Below, one piece after another: positions 37,027 through 46,587 of a stretch of 53,995 nt of DNA. The notes beneath the pieces were generated by a model. The model worked only from the letters and a program-made list of their open reading frames with translations. It ran no database searches and was not told where the DNA came from. The translations under genes and the position numbers were made by a program. This stretch comes from Candidatus Equicola faecalis (lineage in GTDB: Bacteria > Bacteroidota > Bacteroidia > Bacteroidales > Bacteroidaceae). The stretch covers positions 1 through 53,995 of the forward strand of contig JAGHTU010000058.1 of assembly GCA_018065185.1 (NCBI GenBank). Direction: 5' to 3'. Every line of letters starts with the position of its first letter. The first letter of the stretch is position 1.

Positions 37027-38379
37027 ATGGATAACAAGGCTGCAACACTTGAACTTGGAACAAAACCGATAGGAAAACTCTTGTGGCAATATGCAATGCC
37101 TGCCATTATTGCCATGACTGCTGCTTCACTATATAATATGGTGGACAGCATCTTTATTGGTCATGGCGTGGGTGCATTGGCGATATCGGGACTGGCAATA
37201 ACATTCCCGTTGATGAACCTCAGCACGGCATTCGGTGCCATGGTGGGCGTGGGAGCTGCCACCATCCTGTCGGTACGCCTCGGGCAGAAAGATTATTCTT
37301 CCGCCAACCGCATATTGGGAAACTGCCTCACGATGAAGGTTATTACCGGTGTAGTGTTTATGGCAGTATGCCTGATATGGCTTGACCCAATACTGCGCTT
37401 CTTCGGGGCTACGGACAATACGCTGCCATACGCACGGGAGTATATGCAAGTGATTCTGGCAGGAAATATCTTTACACATATCTATTTCGGGCAGAATGCT
37501 CTGTTGCGCTCTATCAGCAAGCCAAAAATAGCGATGTATTCAACCATAATGACGGTGCTCATCAACACCGCTCTCGACCCGTTGTTTATCTACGTCTTCG
37601 GTTGGGGCATACGTGGCGCGGCAATAGCTACTGTGCTTTCGCAGTGTATCTGTCTGGTGTATCAGACACGCTTCTTCCTCTTGCGTGACGGCATCATACG
37701 CTATCAGAAGGGAATATATGCCCTGCACGGTAGGGTGGTGAAAGACATCCTGTCTATCGGACTCGCACCATTCCTGATGAATTGTTGTGCATGTGTCGTT
37801 GTGATATTCGTAAATAAGGGATTGCTCCGATATGGTGGCGACCTTGCCGTGGGTGCTTACGGAATAGTGAACCGCGTGGGTTTCATCTTTGCAATGATAG
37901 TGATGGGGCTGAATCAGGGTATGCAACCTATTGCAGGGTATAACTTCGGTGCACGGCTTTTCAAACGTCTTATGAGTGTCTATTACAAGACGATGGTGTA
38001 TGCAACCCTCGTATGTCTGGTGGCATTCTGTGTGGGAGTGTTCCTGCCGGAATACTGCGTGCGGCTGTTCACTCACGATGACGAACTGGTCTTGATAGCT
38101 ACGCCAGCCATGGTGCTTTATACCTGTACGTTCCCTGTGGTGGGATTCCAGATGGTCACTACAAACTTTTTTCAAAGTATAGGAAAGGCAAAGATAAGCA
38201 TCTTCCTGTCTTTGACACGGCAAATGATATTTCTGTTGCCGGGACTGATTGTGCTTCCGTTGTATTATGGCACATACGGCATCTGGTATGCCATACCTCT
38301 GTCTGATTTCCTGTCGGCAATGCTTACTGCAATAATCTTCTTTATATACCGTCGCCAGTATAAGGCGATAATAAATTGA
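37027..38379 (+). CDS. MATE-family multidrug exporter
   Basis: A 450-residue inner-membrane antiporter with twelve predicted helices in two related halves. Seen are KLLWQYAMPAIIAMTAASLYNMVDSIFIGHGVG at the start (split by the first helix) and GLNQGMQPIAGYNFGA in the second half, both typical of the NorM/DinF-like MATE group. Substrate unknown, probably cationic compounds coupled to Na or protons. The cytidylate-kinase-like gene starts two bases after its stop. Confidence 0.92.
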   Translation: MDNKAATLELGTKPIGKLLWQYAMPAIIAMTAASLYNMVDSIFIGHGVGALAISGLAITFPLMNLSTAFGAMVGVGAATILSVRLGQKDYSSANRILGNCLTMKVITGVVFMAVCLIWLDPILRFFGATDNTLPYAREYMQVILAGNIFTHIYFGQNALLRSISKPKIAMYSTIMTVLINTALDPLFIYVFGWGIRGAAIATVLSQCICLVYQTRFFLLRDGIIRYQKGIYALHGRVVKDILSIGLAPFLMNCCACVVVIFVNKGLLRYGGDLAVGAYGIVNRVGFIFAMIVMGLNQGMQPIAGYNFGARLFKRLMSVYYKTMVYATLVCLVAFCVGVFLPEYCVRLFTHDDELVLIATPAMVLYTCTFPVVGFQMVTTNFFQSIGKAKISIFLSLTRQMIFLLPGLIVLPLYYGTYGIWYAIPLSDFLSAMLTAIIFFIYRRQYKAIIN

Positions 38380-38380
38380 A

Positions 38381-39019
38381 ATGATGAAAGATATATTTTC
38401 TATTACCGTCGGACGCGAATTAGGTAGTGGCGGAAGAGAGGTAGCCCGATTGTTGGCAGAAGAGTTTCAGTGTAAACTTTATGACAGCGAGATACTCTCG
38501 CTTGCTGCTAAGGAAAGTGGTTTTTCTGAAGATCTGTTCAAGAATCATGATGAGCATCATGGACGTCTGCACAATCTTCTCTTCAGCAAGATGCCTAACA
38601 TAGGGCATGCACACTATTATAGTGAGCAGGTGTCGCAGGGTTCGCTTTTTTCATTCCAGAGCGAGGTGATACGGAGGGAAGCCGAGCGCGGACGTTGCGT
38701 GTTCGTAGGTCGTGCTGCCGATTATATACTGCGTGAAAGGAATGATGTGGTGAGCATCTTTGTTTATGCCGATATGGATTATAGAATACAGAAAGTGATG
38801 GAACGGCATCATTGTACTGCCGACGAGGCACGCAAACTCATTCACAAGGAAGAACGCAAACGGGCCGTCTATTATGACTATTACACCGGTCAACGATGGG
38901 GAGAAAGGCAATACTATGACCTATGCCTAAATTCATGCCGACTTGGCATAAAAGGGACGGCAGAGATTGTGAGTGAATACGTGCGACAAAGGATGAATAA
39001 CGATTATGGCATTAAATAA
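38381..39019 (+). CDS. Cytidylate kinase-like protein
   Basis: A 212-residue P-loop protein of the cytidylate kinase-like family (AAA_26 type). It starts ITVGRELGSGGREVARLLAEE, in which GRELGSGG stands in the Walker A place, and has FVGRAADYILRER and a lid-like region with RKLIHKEERKRAVYY. It is not the housekeeping Cmk, whose P-loop differs; the real substrate is unknown. Close linkage to the MATE gene (one base between) suggests co-transcription. The second ATG is an equal start candidate. Confidence 0.85.
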   Translation: MMKDIFSITVGRELGSGGREVARLLAEEFQCKLYDSEILSLAAKESGFSEDLFKNHDEHHGRLHNLLFSKMPNIGHAHYYSEQVSQGSLFSFQSEVIRREAERGRCVFVGRAADYILRERNDVVSIFVYADMDYRIQKVMERHHCTADEARKLIHKEERKRAVYYDYYTGQRWGERQYYDLCLNSCRLGIKGTAEIVSEYVRQRMNNDYGIK

Positions 39020-39064
39020 AGTTAAAAAAAGAATGATACCTATTATACACTGATAGGTTTTTGT

Positions 39065-39072
39065 TAGTTTTG
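39065..39072 (+). promoter_or_regulatory. -7 box of the RND efflux operon
   Basis: TAGTTTTG fits TAnnTTTG. No TTTG lies at the usual upstream distance; instead an inverted repeat ACCTAT (39038-39043) and ATAGGT (39053-39058) sits in the -33 to -15 area, a possible operator. Confidence 0.55.
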
Positions 39073-39077
39073 CACGC

Positions 39078-39106
39078 GAAAACTCAATATAAAGGAATGA
39101 GTTTTC
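39078..39106 (+). promoter_or_regulatory. 5'-end hairpin of the efflux operon mRNA
   Basis: GAAAACTCA (39078-39086) and TGAGTTTTC (39098-39106) are perfect nine-base complements with an 11-base loop. Given the -7 box, transcription would start at about the first base of this stem, so the mRNA would carry a hairpin at its 5' end, 46 bases before the first gene. Confidence 0.55.
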
Positions 39107-39152
39107 ATCTATCGGAAACAAATATATAAGGTTATAAAGAAAGAAACAGAAT

Positions 39153-40511
39153 ATGAAAGAAACGAGAATCCGCACGATTGTTGTAACAATGTTGGCACTT
39201 TTGTGTATGCCAATCCTCTGCTGTGCACAAAATGATAATACGGCAATGGAGATGGAGCCAGAGGCAGTTCTGCATATCAATTTGCAGAAAGCTGTTGAAA
39301 TAGCTCTGGAGGAGAATCCTACGATAAAAGTTGCTGACAAGGAGATAAGGCTTAAGCAGATTTCCAATGATGAAGCGTGGCAGAACTTATTGCCTACGGT
39401 AAGCGGTACGGGTTCGATACAGCATACACTGTTGGCTGCCAAGATGAAATTCGGTGACGAGGAGTTTACTATGGGTAAGAATAACACGAATACCGCAGCC
39501 CTGACGGGTACGGTCAATCTGCCGTTGTTTGCACCTGCCGTATATCAGAGCATGAAACTCACGAGGCAGGATGTGCTTCTTGCCAAGGAGAAGGCAAGGG
39601 CAAGCCGTCTGGACCTTGTGAACCAAGTAACGAAGGCATTTTATCAGTTGCTCGTGGCAAAGAAAGCCATGGAAGTGATGCAACAGAGTTATAAGGTAAG
39701 CAGTGATAATTATAATCTCATAAATTCAAAGTTTGAAGTAGGTTCCGTGAGCGAATATGATAAGATTAGCGCAGAGGTGCAACAGCGTGCGATGAGTTCA
39801 AACCTTGTGGAAGCCACTACGGCAACGACAATGGCTGAACTCCAGTTGAAGGTGCTTATGGGCATCACTACTGATGTGCGTTTCATCATTGATGATGAAT
39901 TGGAAAATCATGCTTCGGAACTTATCGTTTCCAACACGAATGATGTTGCAGAACTGACTAACAACACGACAATGAGACAGTTGGACTTGAACTATAAACT
40001 GCTCCAGAAGAATCTGAAACTGCAATATACGAACTTTATGCCGACTCTCGGTTTTCAGTTGACGGGGCAGTATCAGTCGCTCTATAATGACAATTGGGAC
40101 CTGTTCAATTATAATTGGTCGCCAAGTGCATCATTTGCAATCTCGCTGAACATTCCGATATTCACAGCAAGCAACTGGACGAAGATAAAGAGTACACGCG
40201 TACAGATGTTACAGTTGGAGGATACACGTGAGAATACGCGCCGCCAGTTGTCAATGGCATTGGAGAGTTACCGCGAGAATATGCTGGCTGCCATTGCAGC
40301 AATGGAAAGCAACAAGGTGGCTGTGGAACAGGCTAATAAAGCCGTAAAGATAGCCGAAGCACGATATAACGTGGGCAACGGTACCATACTTGAACTGAAC
40401 CAGAGTGAGGTGGCAATGACACAGGCTGAACTGACCTATGCACAGAGCATTTATACTTATCTTGTAAACCGTTCCGACTTTGACTATACTTTGGGACGTG
40501 AGAAGTATTAG
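39153..40511 (+). CDS. TolC-family outer-membrane efflux protein
   Basis: The 452-residue outer-membrane channel of the tripartite system. A signal peptide ends around CCAQ. Two outer-membrane-efflux repeats follow with long heptad-like helices, for example LHINLQKAVEIALEENPTI and KVEQANKAV-type segments (EQANKAVKIAEARYNVGNG), and the family end with LTYAQSIYTYLVNRSDFDY. First gene of the operon; the adaptor follows after 43 bases. Confidence 0.93.
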   Translation: MKETRIRTIVVTMLALLCMPILCCAQNDNTAMEMEPEAVLHINLQKAVEIALEENPTIKVADKEIRLKQISNDEAWQNLLPTVSGTGSIQHTLLAAKMKFGDEEFTMGKNNTNTAALTGTVNLPLFAPAVYQSMKLTRQDVLLAKEKARASRLDLVNQVTKAFYQLLVAKKAMEVMQQSYKVSSDNYNLINSKFEVGSVSEYDKISAEVQQRAMSSNLVEATTATTMAELQLKVLMGITTDVRFIIDDELENHASELIVSNTNDVAELTNNTTMRQLDLNYKLLQKNLKLQYTNFMPTLGFQLTGQYQSLYNDNWDLFNYNWSPSASFAISLNIPIFTASNWTKIKSTRVQMLQLEDTRENTRRQLSMALESYRENMLAAIAAMESNKVAVEQANKAVKIAEARYNVGNGTILELNQSEVAMTQAELTYAQSIYTYLVNRSDFDYTLGREKY

Positions 40512-40554
40512 AGATTATGAGTTGTTGAGGAGAAGTAAAATAAAACATAAAAAT

Positions 40555-41637
40555 ATGAAGAAGATTTTTTTCGTAGCACTTGCAGTACTTACGCTTGCAT
40601 CTTGCGGAAGCAAAGACAAGGATGTTAAGATGCAGGTGACACCGCAAGTGAAACTGGCAAAGGTGGAAAGAATACCAGTAGAGCAGAATGAGACCTATAC
40701 GGCAACCGTAGAGAGCGATGTGAAGAATAATATCTCACCGAACACACCGCGTCGCATAAAGAAGATTTATGTGGATGTGGGTGATGTCGTACGTGCAGGA
40801 CAGACAGTAGCCTTGCTTGATGTGGCTTCGGAAGACCAGTTGAACATCCAGTTGCAGAGCCAGATGAGTGCTGTTGAAAGCCAAAAGGCGCAGGTGCAGT
40901 TGGCACAATCGGAATATAACCGTATTGAGGAATTATATAAAATCGGTGGCGTCTCCAAATCTGATTTCGAGTCGGCACAGACACAGTTGACAATCCAGAA
41001 ACTCCTGCTCAAGCAGCAACAGAACCAGATCAACACACTAAAAAGTCAGATAAACCAAACGAGCCAGAATACACGTCTGGTAGCGCCTATCAGTGGCGTG
41101 GTGACGGCACGTAACTATGATGACGGAGATATGTATGCTTCTCTGCCTATTCTCACGGTAGAGCAGTTAAACCCAATAAAGATGAAGGTGAACGTGTCTG
41201 AATCGTATTTCTCGCTATTGAAGAATGGCATGTCAGCAAGCATCGACCTGGATGCTTATCAAGGAGAGGTGTTTAGTGGTAAGGTTACAACCATATATCC
41301 GGCTATTGACCAGGCCACACATACTTTCGTGGTAGAGATTACCATTACAAACCATGACAATAAGGTACGCCCGGGTATGTTCGGTCGTGCACGGCTGGCA
41401 TTAGGTGTGGAGGAGCGTTGCGTCATTCCGGATGCTGCACTTGTGAAGCAGGTGGGCGCAGGCGACCGTTATGTCTATGTCTATAAGGATGGTAAGGTGA
41501 CATACCAGAAGATTGAACTCGGAAAACATCTTGGCGACAAATATGAGATACTGAATGGTGTGAAAGATGGTGATCAGGTGGTCATTGCCGGTCAGGCACG
41601 TCTTGCTAATGGTCGTGAGGTGGAAGTGGTAAAATAA
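40555..41637 (+). CDS. RND efflux periplasmic adaptor lipoprotein
   Basis: A membrane-fusion protein of 360 residues. The lipobox LTLASCGSK shows it is lipid-anchored. It has the lipoyl half-motifs KKIYVDVGDVVRAGQTVALLD and RLVAPISGVVTARNYDDGD, a coiled-coil hairpin between them (about 95-160, rich in Gln), and the beta-barrel region with VRPGMFGRARLALG. The frame extends 25 codons further upstream, overlapping the TolC gene, but those residues hide the signal sequence. Works with the neighbouring channel and pump. Confidence 0.94.
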   Translation: MKKIFFVALAVLTLASCGSKDKDVKMQVTPQVKLAKVERIPVEQNETYTATVESDVKNNISPNTPRRIKKIYVDVGDVVRAGQTVALLDVASEDQLNIQLQSQMSAVESQKAQVQLAQSEYNRIEELYKIGGVSKSDFESAQTQLTIQKLLLKQQQNQINTLKSQINQTSQNTRLVAPISGVVTARNYDDGDMYASLPILTVEQLNPIKMKVNVSESYFSLLKNGMSASIDLDAYQGEVFSGKVTTIYPAIDQATHTFVVEITITNHDNKVRPGMFGRARLALGVEERCVIPDAALVKQVGAGDRYVYVYKDGKVTYQKIELGKHLGDKYEILNGVKDGDQVVIAGQARLANGREVEVVK

Positions 41638-41726
41638 ATTGTAAAGTTTAAGTTGTGATTTTATGATATGTTTCACGCGAGGACTAATCATAAACATTAC
41701 AATGTAAAACATAAAACGTACAGTAT

Positions 41727-44700
41727 ATGAGTCTATACGAAGGTGCGGTCAAACGACCGATTATGACCAGTCTGGTCTTTGCAGCAATAATGATTCTGGG
41801 AATCTTCTCATTCTCAAAGTTGCCTATTGACCTTATGCCAGACATTGAAACGAACACCATCATGGTGCTCACATATTACAATGGGGCTTCGGCAGAAGAT
41901 ATAGAGAACAATGTGTCACGTCCGCTTGAGAATACGCTTAACTCGGTGGAACATTTGAAGCATGTAGATAGTAAGTCAAGGGAAAACGTGTCAGTGATAA
42001 CGCTCACATTCGAATATGGTTACGATATTGATGACCTGACCAACGATGTGCGTGACAAACTTGATATGGTGGCAAATTCGCTCCCGACGAACTGTAATAC
42101 ACCTATTCTGTTTAAGTTCTCTACCGATATGATACCTATCATGCTGCTGAAAGTCACGGCAAAAGAGAGCCAGAGTGCACTGTATAAGATTCTGGATGAG
42201 AATGTGGCTAATCCGTTGGCACGTGTTGATGGTGTGGGTACGGTGTCTATAAGCGGTGCTCCCGAGCGTGAGATAAACGTCTATATGGATGCTGCCAAAA
42301 TGGAGGCTTACGCTCTGTCGCCGGCACAGGTAAGTTCTGCCATTGCAGGAGAAAACCAGAACGTGACGGGTGGTACTGTGGATGTCGGAACGCAGACGTT
42401 CACCGTGCGTGCAGAAGGAGAATTCAGTGACCCTAAGCAGATGGAGAACGTCATCGTCGGTAGTCATGATGGAGCAAATGTCTATTTGAGAGATGTTGCC
42501 CGCGTCGTAGATGATGTTGAAGAGCGTGCCCAACGCACGTTTACCAACGGTGAGCAGGGTGCAATGATTATCGTGCAGAAGCAGTCTGGTGCTAACTCTG
42601 TGCAGATTGCAGACAAGGTGCATAAGATGTTGCCGGAATTGCAAGAGAATCTTCCGTCAGACGTACAGCTCGGTGTCATTGTTGATACGTCGGATAATAT
42701 CAAGAACACCATTAATACACTTTATGAAACAGTGATGTATGCACTCTTGTTCGTTGTATTGGTAGTGTTTGTATTCCTCGGCAGATGGCGTGCTACGGTC
42801 ATCATCTGTCTGACCATACCTATGTCGCTCATCGCATCACTGATATATCTGTATGCAACAGGGTCATCGCTGAACATGATTTCAATGTCCTGTCTTTCGA
42901 TAGCCATAGGTAATGTGGTGGACGATGCCATAGTGGTGCTTGAAAATGTCACTACGCACATTGAGCGTGGTTCGGCACCGAAGCAGGCTGCCGTACATGG
43001 TACAAACGAGGTGGCTATATCTGTCATCGCTTCCACCCTGACGATGATTGCAGTGTTCTTCCCTTTGACAATGGTTTCCGGTATGGCTGGTATCCTGTTT
43101 AAGGAGTTGGGATGGATGATGTGTATCATTATGATTGTTTCGACATTCTCTGCATTGAGTTTCACTCCAATGATGTGTTCACGCTTCCTGAAATTACAGA
43201 AGAAGCAGTCTTCGACATTCAAGAAGATATATGGTCCTATTCAAAGCAGATTGGATAAGCTTGATGATTGGTACGCTAAAAAAATCAATTGGGCAGTGCG
43301 TCATCGCCGCGCCATTATCATCGGGTGTGTATGCTTGTTTGTGCTTTCGTTAGTGACAGCCAAAGTGATAGGTATAAAAAGTGAGTTTATGCCGTCAAAC
43401 GACTCTGGTCGTGTCGGAGCCACGTTGGAACTGCCTATAGGTACGCGTGTAGAGGTGGCAGAAAAAATTGCAAAACAGCTTACTTCCACATGGATGGAGC
43501 GTTATGGGGATGATCTTACGAACTGTAACTTTACCATCGGTCAGGCTGGAGATAACAACACTTTTGCTTCGCTTTCAGATAATGGTTCGAATATCATCAA
43601 GTATAACATACAGTTTGTGCCGTCAAACAAACGTGATATCGGTCTAACTCAGATCTGTGATGAGATGCGTGCCGATTGTAAGGCGATACCAGAACTTTCG
43701 AAATACAACGTGATGCTCGGTGGTGGTAACAACTCTATGGGTGGACAGAGCATGGCAACGTTTGAGATATACGGTTACGACATGAATGCCACTTATGATG
43801 TTGCTACGCAGTTGGCTAATAAGTTCCGTGATAACGAGATGATTTCTCAGGCACTGATTTCGCGTTCCGATTATCAGCCGGAGATTGTGGTGGATTTCGA
43901 CCGAGACAAGCTTGCAATGCAGGGCATGACGCTTGCCACTGCTGCAAATACGGTGAGAAACGCCATTACCGGTTCGTTGATGTCGTTCTATCGTGAGGAT
44001 GGTGAGGAATATGACATAAAGGTGCGCTATGAGCCAACAGACCGCCAGAGCATAGAAGCAATATCAAATATGCTGATTCCTACCTCAACCGGTCGCAATG
44101 TCCGCATCTGCGATGTGGCAACCGTGAAGGAAAGTTCTATTCCTCCTACCATTGAGCGCAAGGACCGTCAGCGTATCGTCACCGTGTCGGCAGTACTGAA
44201 AGACGGTTATGCTTTGTCGGATGGTGTGGAACTCGGAGAGAAATTCTGTGATGAGATAAACATCCCTCAAGGTGTGACAACGCAGGTGGCAGGTTCGTAT
44301 GAAGACCAGCAGGATTCCAATAAAGACCTGGGGACGTTGCTCATCCTTGTTGTCATTCTTGTGTTTATCGTGATGGCAGCACAGTTTGAGTCAATGACAA
44401 ATCCATTTATCATTATCATATCACTGATATTTGCACTTTCGGGTATAATATTCGCCCTGACTTTCACCGGTACAAATTTGAATATCATGTCGATGCTCGG
44501 TGGTATCATGCTTGTCGGTATCGTGGTGAAGAATGGTATAGTGCTGATTGACTATACCACTTTGAAACGTGAGCAGGGCATGGGTCTAATACACGCCTCA
44601 GTGGTGGCAGCCCGTTCCCGTCTGCGTCCTATTCTGATGACTACACTCACGACCATTCTCGGTATGGTGCCACTAGCTGTGTCGCAGGGTGTAGGTGCCG

Positions 44701-44900
44701 AGATGTGGCGTCCGTTGGGAATCTCAATTATCGGTGGTCTGCTGGTGTCCACAATCATGACATTGATATATGTTCCTTCCATGTTTTGTATCTTCGGTGG
44801 TGTCAAGATAAAGAAAGAACGCAAGCGCATGCAGCGTCAACGTGAGTTGCAGGCATATTGGGATGCAAACAAGGAAAAAGAGATGTTCAAGAAAAAATAA
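41727..44900 (+). CDS. RND efflux pump, AcrB/HAE1-like
   Basis: The 1057-residue inner-membrane proton antiporter. The start is MSLYEGAVKRPIMTSLVF, with FSKLPIDLMPDIETNTIMV after helix 1. Helix 4 has GNVVDDAIVVLENV with the paired aspartates of the proton relay. The second half repeats the layout, with GIVVKNGIVLIDYTTL and a lysine at the place expected for helix 10. The porter domains are full size. Sequence resembles the drug-type (HAE1) pumps more than the metal-type (CzcA) pumps, but the PII-like gene next to it keeps metal export open. Confidence 0.94.
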   Translation: MSLYEGAVKRPIMTSLVFAAIMILGIFSFSKLPIDLMPDIETNTIMVLTYYNGASAEDIENNVSRPLENTLNSVEHLKHVDSKSRENVSVITLTFEYGYDIDDLTNDVRDKLDMVANSLPTNCNTPILFKFSTDMIPIMLLKVTAKESQSALYKILDENVANPLARVDGVGTVSISGAPEREINVYMDAAKMEAYALSPAQVSSAIAGENQNVTGGTVDVGTQTFTVRAEGEFSDPKQMENVIVGSHDGANVYLRDVARVVDDVEERAQRTFTNGEQGAMIIVQKQSGANSVQIADKVHKMLPELQENLPSDVQLGVIVDTSDNIKNTINTLYETVMYALLFVVLVVFVFLGRWRATVIICLTIPMSLIASLIYLYATGSSLNMISMSCLSIAIGNVVDDAIVVLENVTTHIERGSAPKQAAVHGTNEVAISVIASTLTMIAVFFPLTMVSGMAGILFKELGWMMCIIMIVSTFSALSFTPMMCSRFLKLQKKQSSTFKKIYGPIQSRLDKLDDWYAKKINWAVRHRRAIIIGCVCLFVLSLVTAKVIGIKSEFMPSNDSGRVGATLELPIGTRVEVAEKIAKQLTSTWMERYGDDLTNCNFTIGQAGDNNTFASLSDNGSNIIKYNIQFVPSNKRDIGLTQICDEMRADCKAIPELSKYNVMLGGGNNSMGGQSMATFEIYGYDMNATYDVATQLANKFRDNEMISQALISRSDYQPEIVVDFDRDKLAMQGMTLATAANTVRNAITGSLMSFYREDGEEYDIKVRYEPTDRQSIEAISNMLIPTSTGRNVRICDVATVKESSIPPTIERKDRQRIVTVSAVLKDGYALSDGVELGEKFCDEINIPQGVTTQVAGSYEDQQDSNKDLGTLLILVVILVFIVMAAQFESMTNPFIIIISLIFALSGIIFALTFTGTNLNIMSMLGGIMLVGIVVKNGIVLIDYTTLKREQGMGLIHASVVAARSRLRPILMTTLTTILGMVPLAVSQGVGAEMWRPLGISIIGGLLVSTIMTLIYVPSMFCIFGGVKIKKERKRMQRQRELQAYWDANKEKEMFKKK

Positions 44901-44912
44901 GCATTTACGAGT

Positions 44913-45206
44913 ATGAAAGCTATAATGATATCATTTGATCAGGCACACTATGATGATGTGCTCGCTGCACTTAATGCAAGTCTGGCGCGCGGTTTTACTA
45001 TGATGCCTGTGACGCAGGGGCGCGGAACGAAAACAGGTGAGCCACACTATGGTACACACGCTTGGCCATCCATGTGTTCCACGATAATCACCATTGTGGA
45101 GGATCGTCAGGTCGAAGGTCTGCTTGAACGTCTGCATAATATTGACAAAGCTTCTGAAATGCTTGGTTTACGGGCATTCGTCTGGGATGTTGAAAAAACT
45201 ATATAA
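44913..45206 (+). CDS. PII-like protein
   Basis: A 97-residue protein with the ferredoxin-like pattern of the PII/CutA superfamily: beta strand KAIMISFD, helix YDDVLAALNASLARG, a loop around residues 34-52 with GRGTKTGEPHYGTHAW, strand STIITIVE, helix VEGLLERLHNI and a final strand. The loop sits where PII proteins have the T-loop and carries two histidines (45, 49) that could bind a metal. It lacks the canonical PII uridylylation tyrosine context. The 12-base gap behind the RND pump implies a job in sensing or controlling that pump. Confidence 0.8.
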   Translation: MKAIMISFDQAHYDDVLAALNASLARGFTMMPVTQGRGTKTGEPHYGTHAWPSMCSTIITIVEDRQVEGLLERLHNIDKASEMLGLRAFVWDVEKTI

Positions 45207-45225
45207 ACCAAGTTACAATAACAAT

Positions 45226-45250
45226 AAAAAACCGCTCATTGAGCGGTTTT
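45226..45250. terminator. Bidirectional terminator between efflux and arginine operons
   Basis: CCGCTCA and TGAGCGG around a tiny loop, bordered by AAAAA on the left and TTTTTT on the right. Because both sides have the right run, it ends the rightward RND/PII transcript and the leftward arg transcript. Confidence 0.9.
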
Positions 45251-45267
45251 TTATTGTGTAAAGCATT

Positions 45268-46581
45268 TCACCATTCGGCAGCCTCACACATTAGGGTGGC
45301 AATGCGGTCATTACACAGATTGCCGATGCTACCTATATGTGTGTGCTGGAGTTCGTCGGCTGTCAGTGTTGAAAGGTCTTTGCCGTTATAATGAAAATGA
45401 CCCTCGTTCACCTCTATCCCTACATCTCGATAAGCCTCGCGGAAAGGTGTGCCATTGAGCGTACGGCGGTTCACTTCTTCCACAGTGAAAAGATATTCAT
45501 AGAGTTTGGAAGAAAGGATATTTCTGTTTACTTCAATATGCTCCAACATATAGTTGACCATATCCAGACACGAATGCATCAGTTCCAGTGCCGGAAACAG
45601 TATGTCTTTCATCAACTGATAATCCCGATGGTATCCGTGAGGCATATTTGAACAAAGCAGTGCTATTTCATTGCCCACAGACAGTATTCGGTTTGTTTTT
45701 CCACGTACCATCTCCCATACATCAGGGTTTTTCTTGTGAGGCATGATGGACGACCCTGTCGTCAGCGAATCAGGGAAATGGATGAATCCGAAATTAGGAC
45801 ACATATACTGGCAACAGTCGGCAGCAAACTTATTTAGTGTAAGCGCTATGCACCCGAGAGCGTCTGCCACACATTTCTCTGTCTTGCCACGGCTCATCTG
45901 TGCCGCAATGCTATTATAATCAGGCGAGGCGAAACCCAAAAGCTGTGTCGTCATTTCACGGTCAAGAGGAAAAGAATTACCATATCCTGCTGCCGAACCC
46001 AGTGGGTTTCTATTTGTCACGCGATAGGCGGCAGAGAGCATATACATGTCGTTTACCAAACTTTCGGCATAACCGCCAAACCACATTCCAAATGATGATG
46101 GCATGGCTATCTGTGCATGAGTGTAGCCTGGTAATAGCACGTCCTTATGCTCTTCACTCAATCGCTGGAGTGTTCCGAAAAGCTGCAGCACCTCATCGCG
46201 CACCTTTAGGAGTTCGTCACGCAGGAAGAGTTTTATGTCAACGAGCACCTGGTCGTTACGCGACCTGCCGGCATGGATTTTCTTCCCCACATCTCCAAGA
46301 CGCCGTGTCAGCAACAGCTCTATCTGTGAATGTATATCTTCCACATCATCTTCTAACGTGAAATGCCCTGTCTTGATGTCTTCAGCAATCTCATCAAGTG
46401 CTGTGGTAAGTGTTCCTAGTTCATCTTCTGTAAGTAGCCCGACTGATGCAAGCATCTTTATGTGAGCTTTCGACCCCTGTACGTCATATTGGGCAAGACT
46501 CATGTCAAGGTCTCTGTCGTTACCCACAGTGAAGGCTTCCACCTTGTCGGTGCAGTTTGTTCCCTTATTCCAAAGTTTCAT
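45268..46581 (-). CDS. argH: Argininosuccinate lyase
   Basis: Last step of arginine synthesis: argininosuccinate to arginine and fumarate. The 437 residues contain the fumarase-superfamily signature TTGSSIMPHKKNPDVWEMVR with the catalytic serine loop, EDDVEDIHSQIELLL and AGRSRNDQV near the N-terminus. Slightly short of the E. coli protein (457) but all key blocks are seen. Last gene of the arginine operon, six bases after argE. Confidence 0.97.
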   Translation of the reverse strand: MKLWNKGTNCTDKVEAFTVGNDRDLDMSLAQYDVQGSKAHIKMLASVGLLTEDELGTLTTALDEIAEDIKTGHFTLEDDVEDIHSQIELLLTRRLGDVGKKIHAGRSRNDQVLVDIKLFLRDELLKVRDEVLQLFGTLQRLSEEHKDVLLPGYTHAQIAMPSSFGMWFGGYAESLVNDMYMLSAAYRVTNRNPLGSAAGYGNSFPLDREMTTQLLGFASPDYNSIAAQMSRGKTEKCVADALGCIALTLNKFAADCCQYMCPNFGFIHFPDSLTTGSSIMPHKKNPDVWEMVRGKTNRILSVGNEIALLCSNMPHGYHRDYQLMKDILFPALELMHSCLDMVNYMLEHIEVNRNILSSKLYEYLFTVEEVNRRTLNGTPFREAYRDVGIEVNEGHFHYNGKDLSTLTADELQHTHIGSIGNLCNDRIATLMCEAAEW

Positions 46582-46587
46582 ATATAA

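Noticed and set aside
37540..38223. Long antisense frame (227 codons) inside the MATE gene
   Set aside because: The sense strand has clear MATE motifs; the antisense product is His/Gln-rich and characteristic of a shadow frame.
41991..42644. Antisense frame of 217 codons within the RND pump gene
   Set aside because: Shadow of a well-conserved gene in another frame, without start signals.
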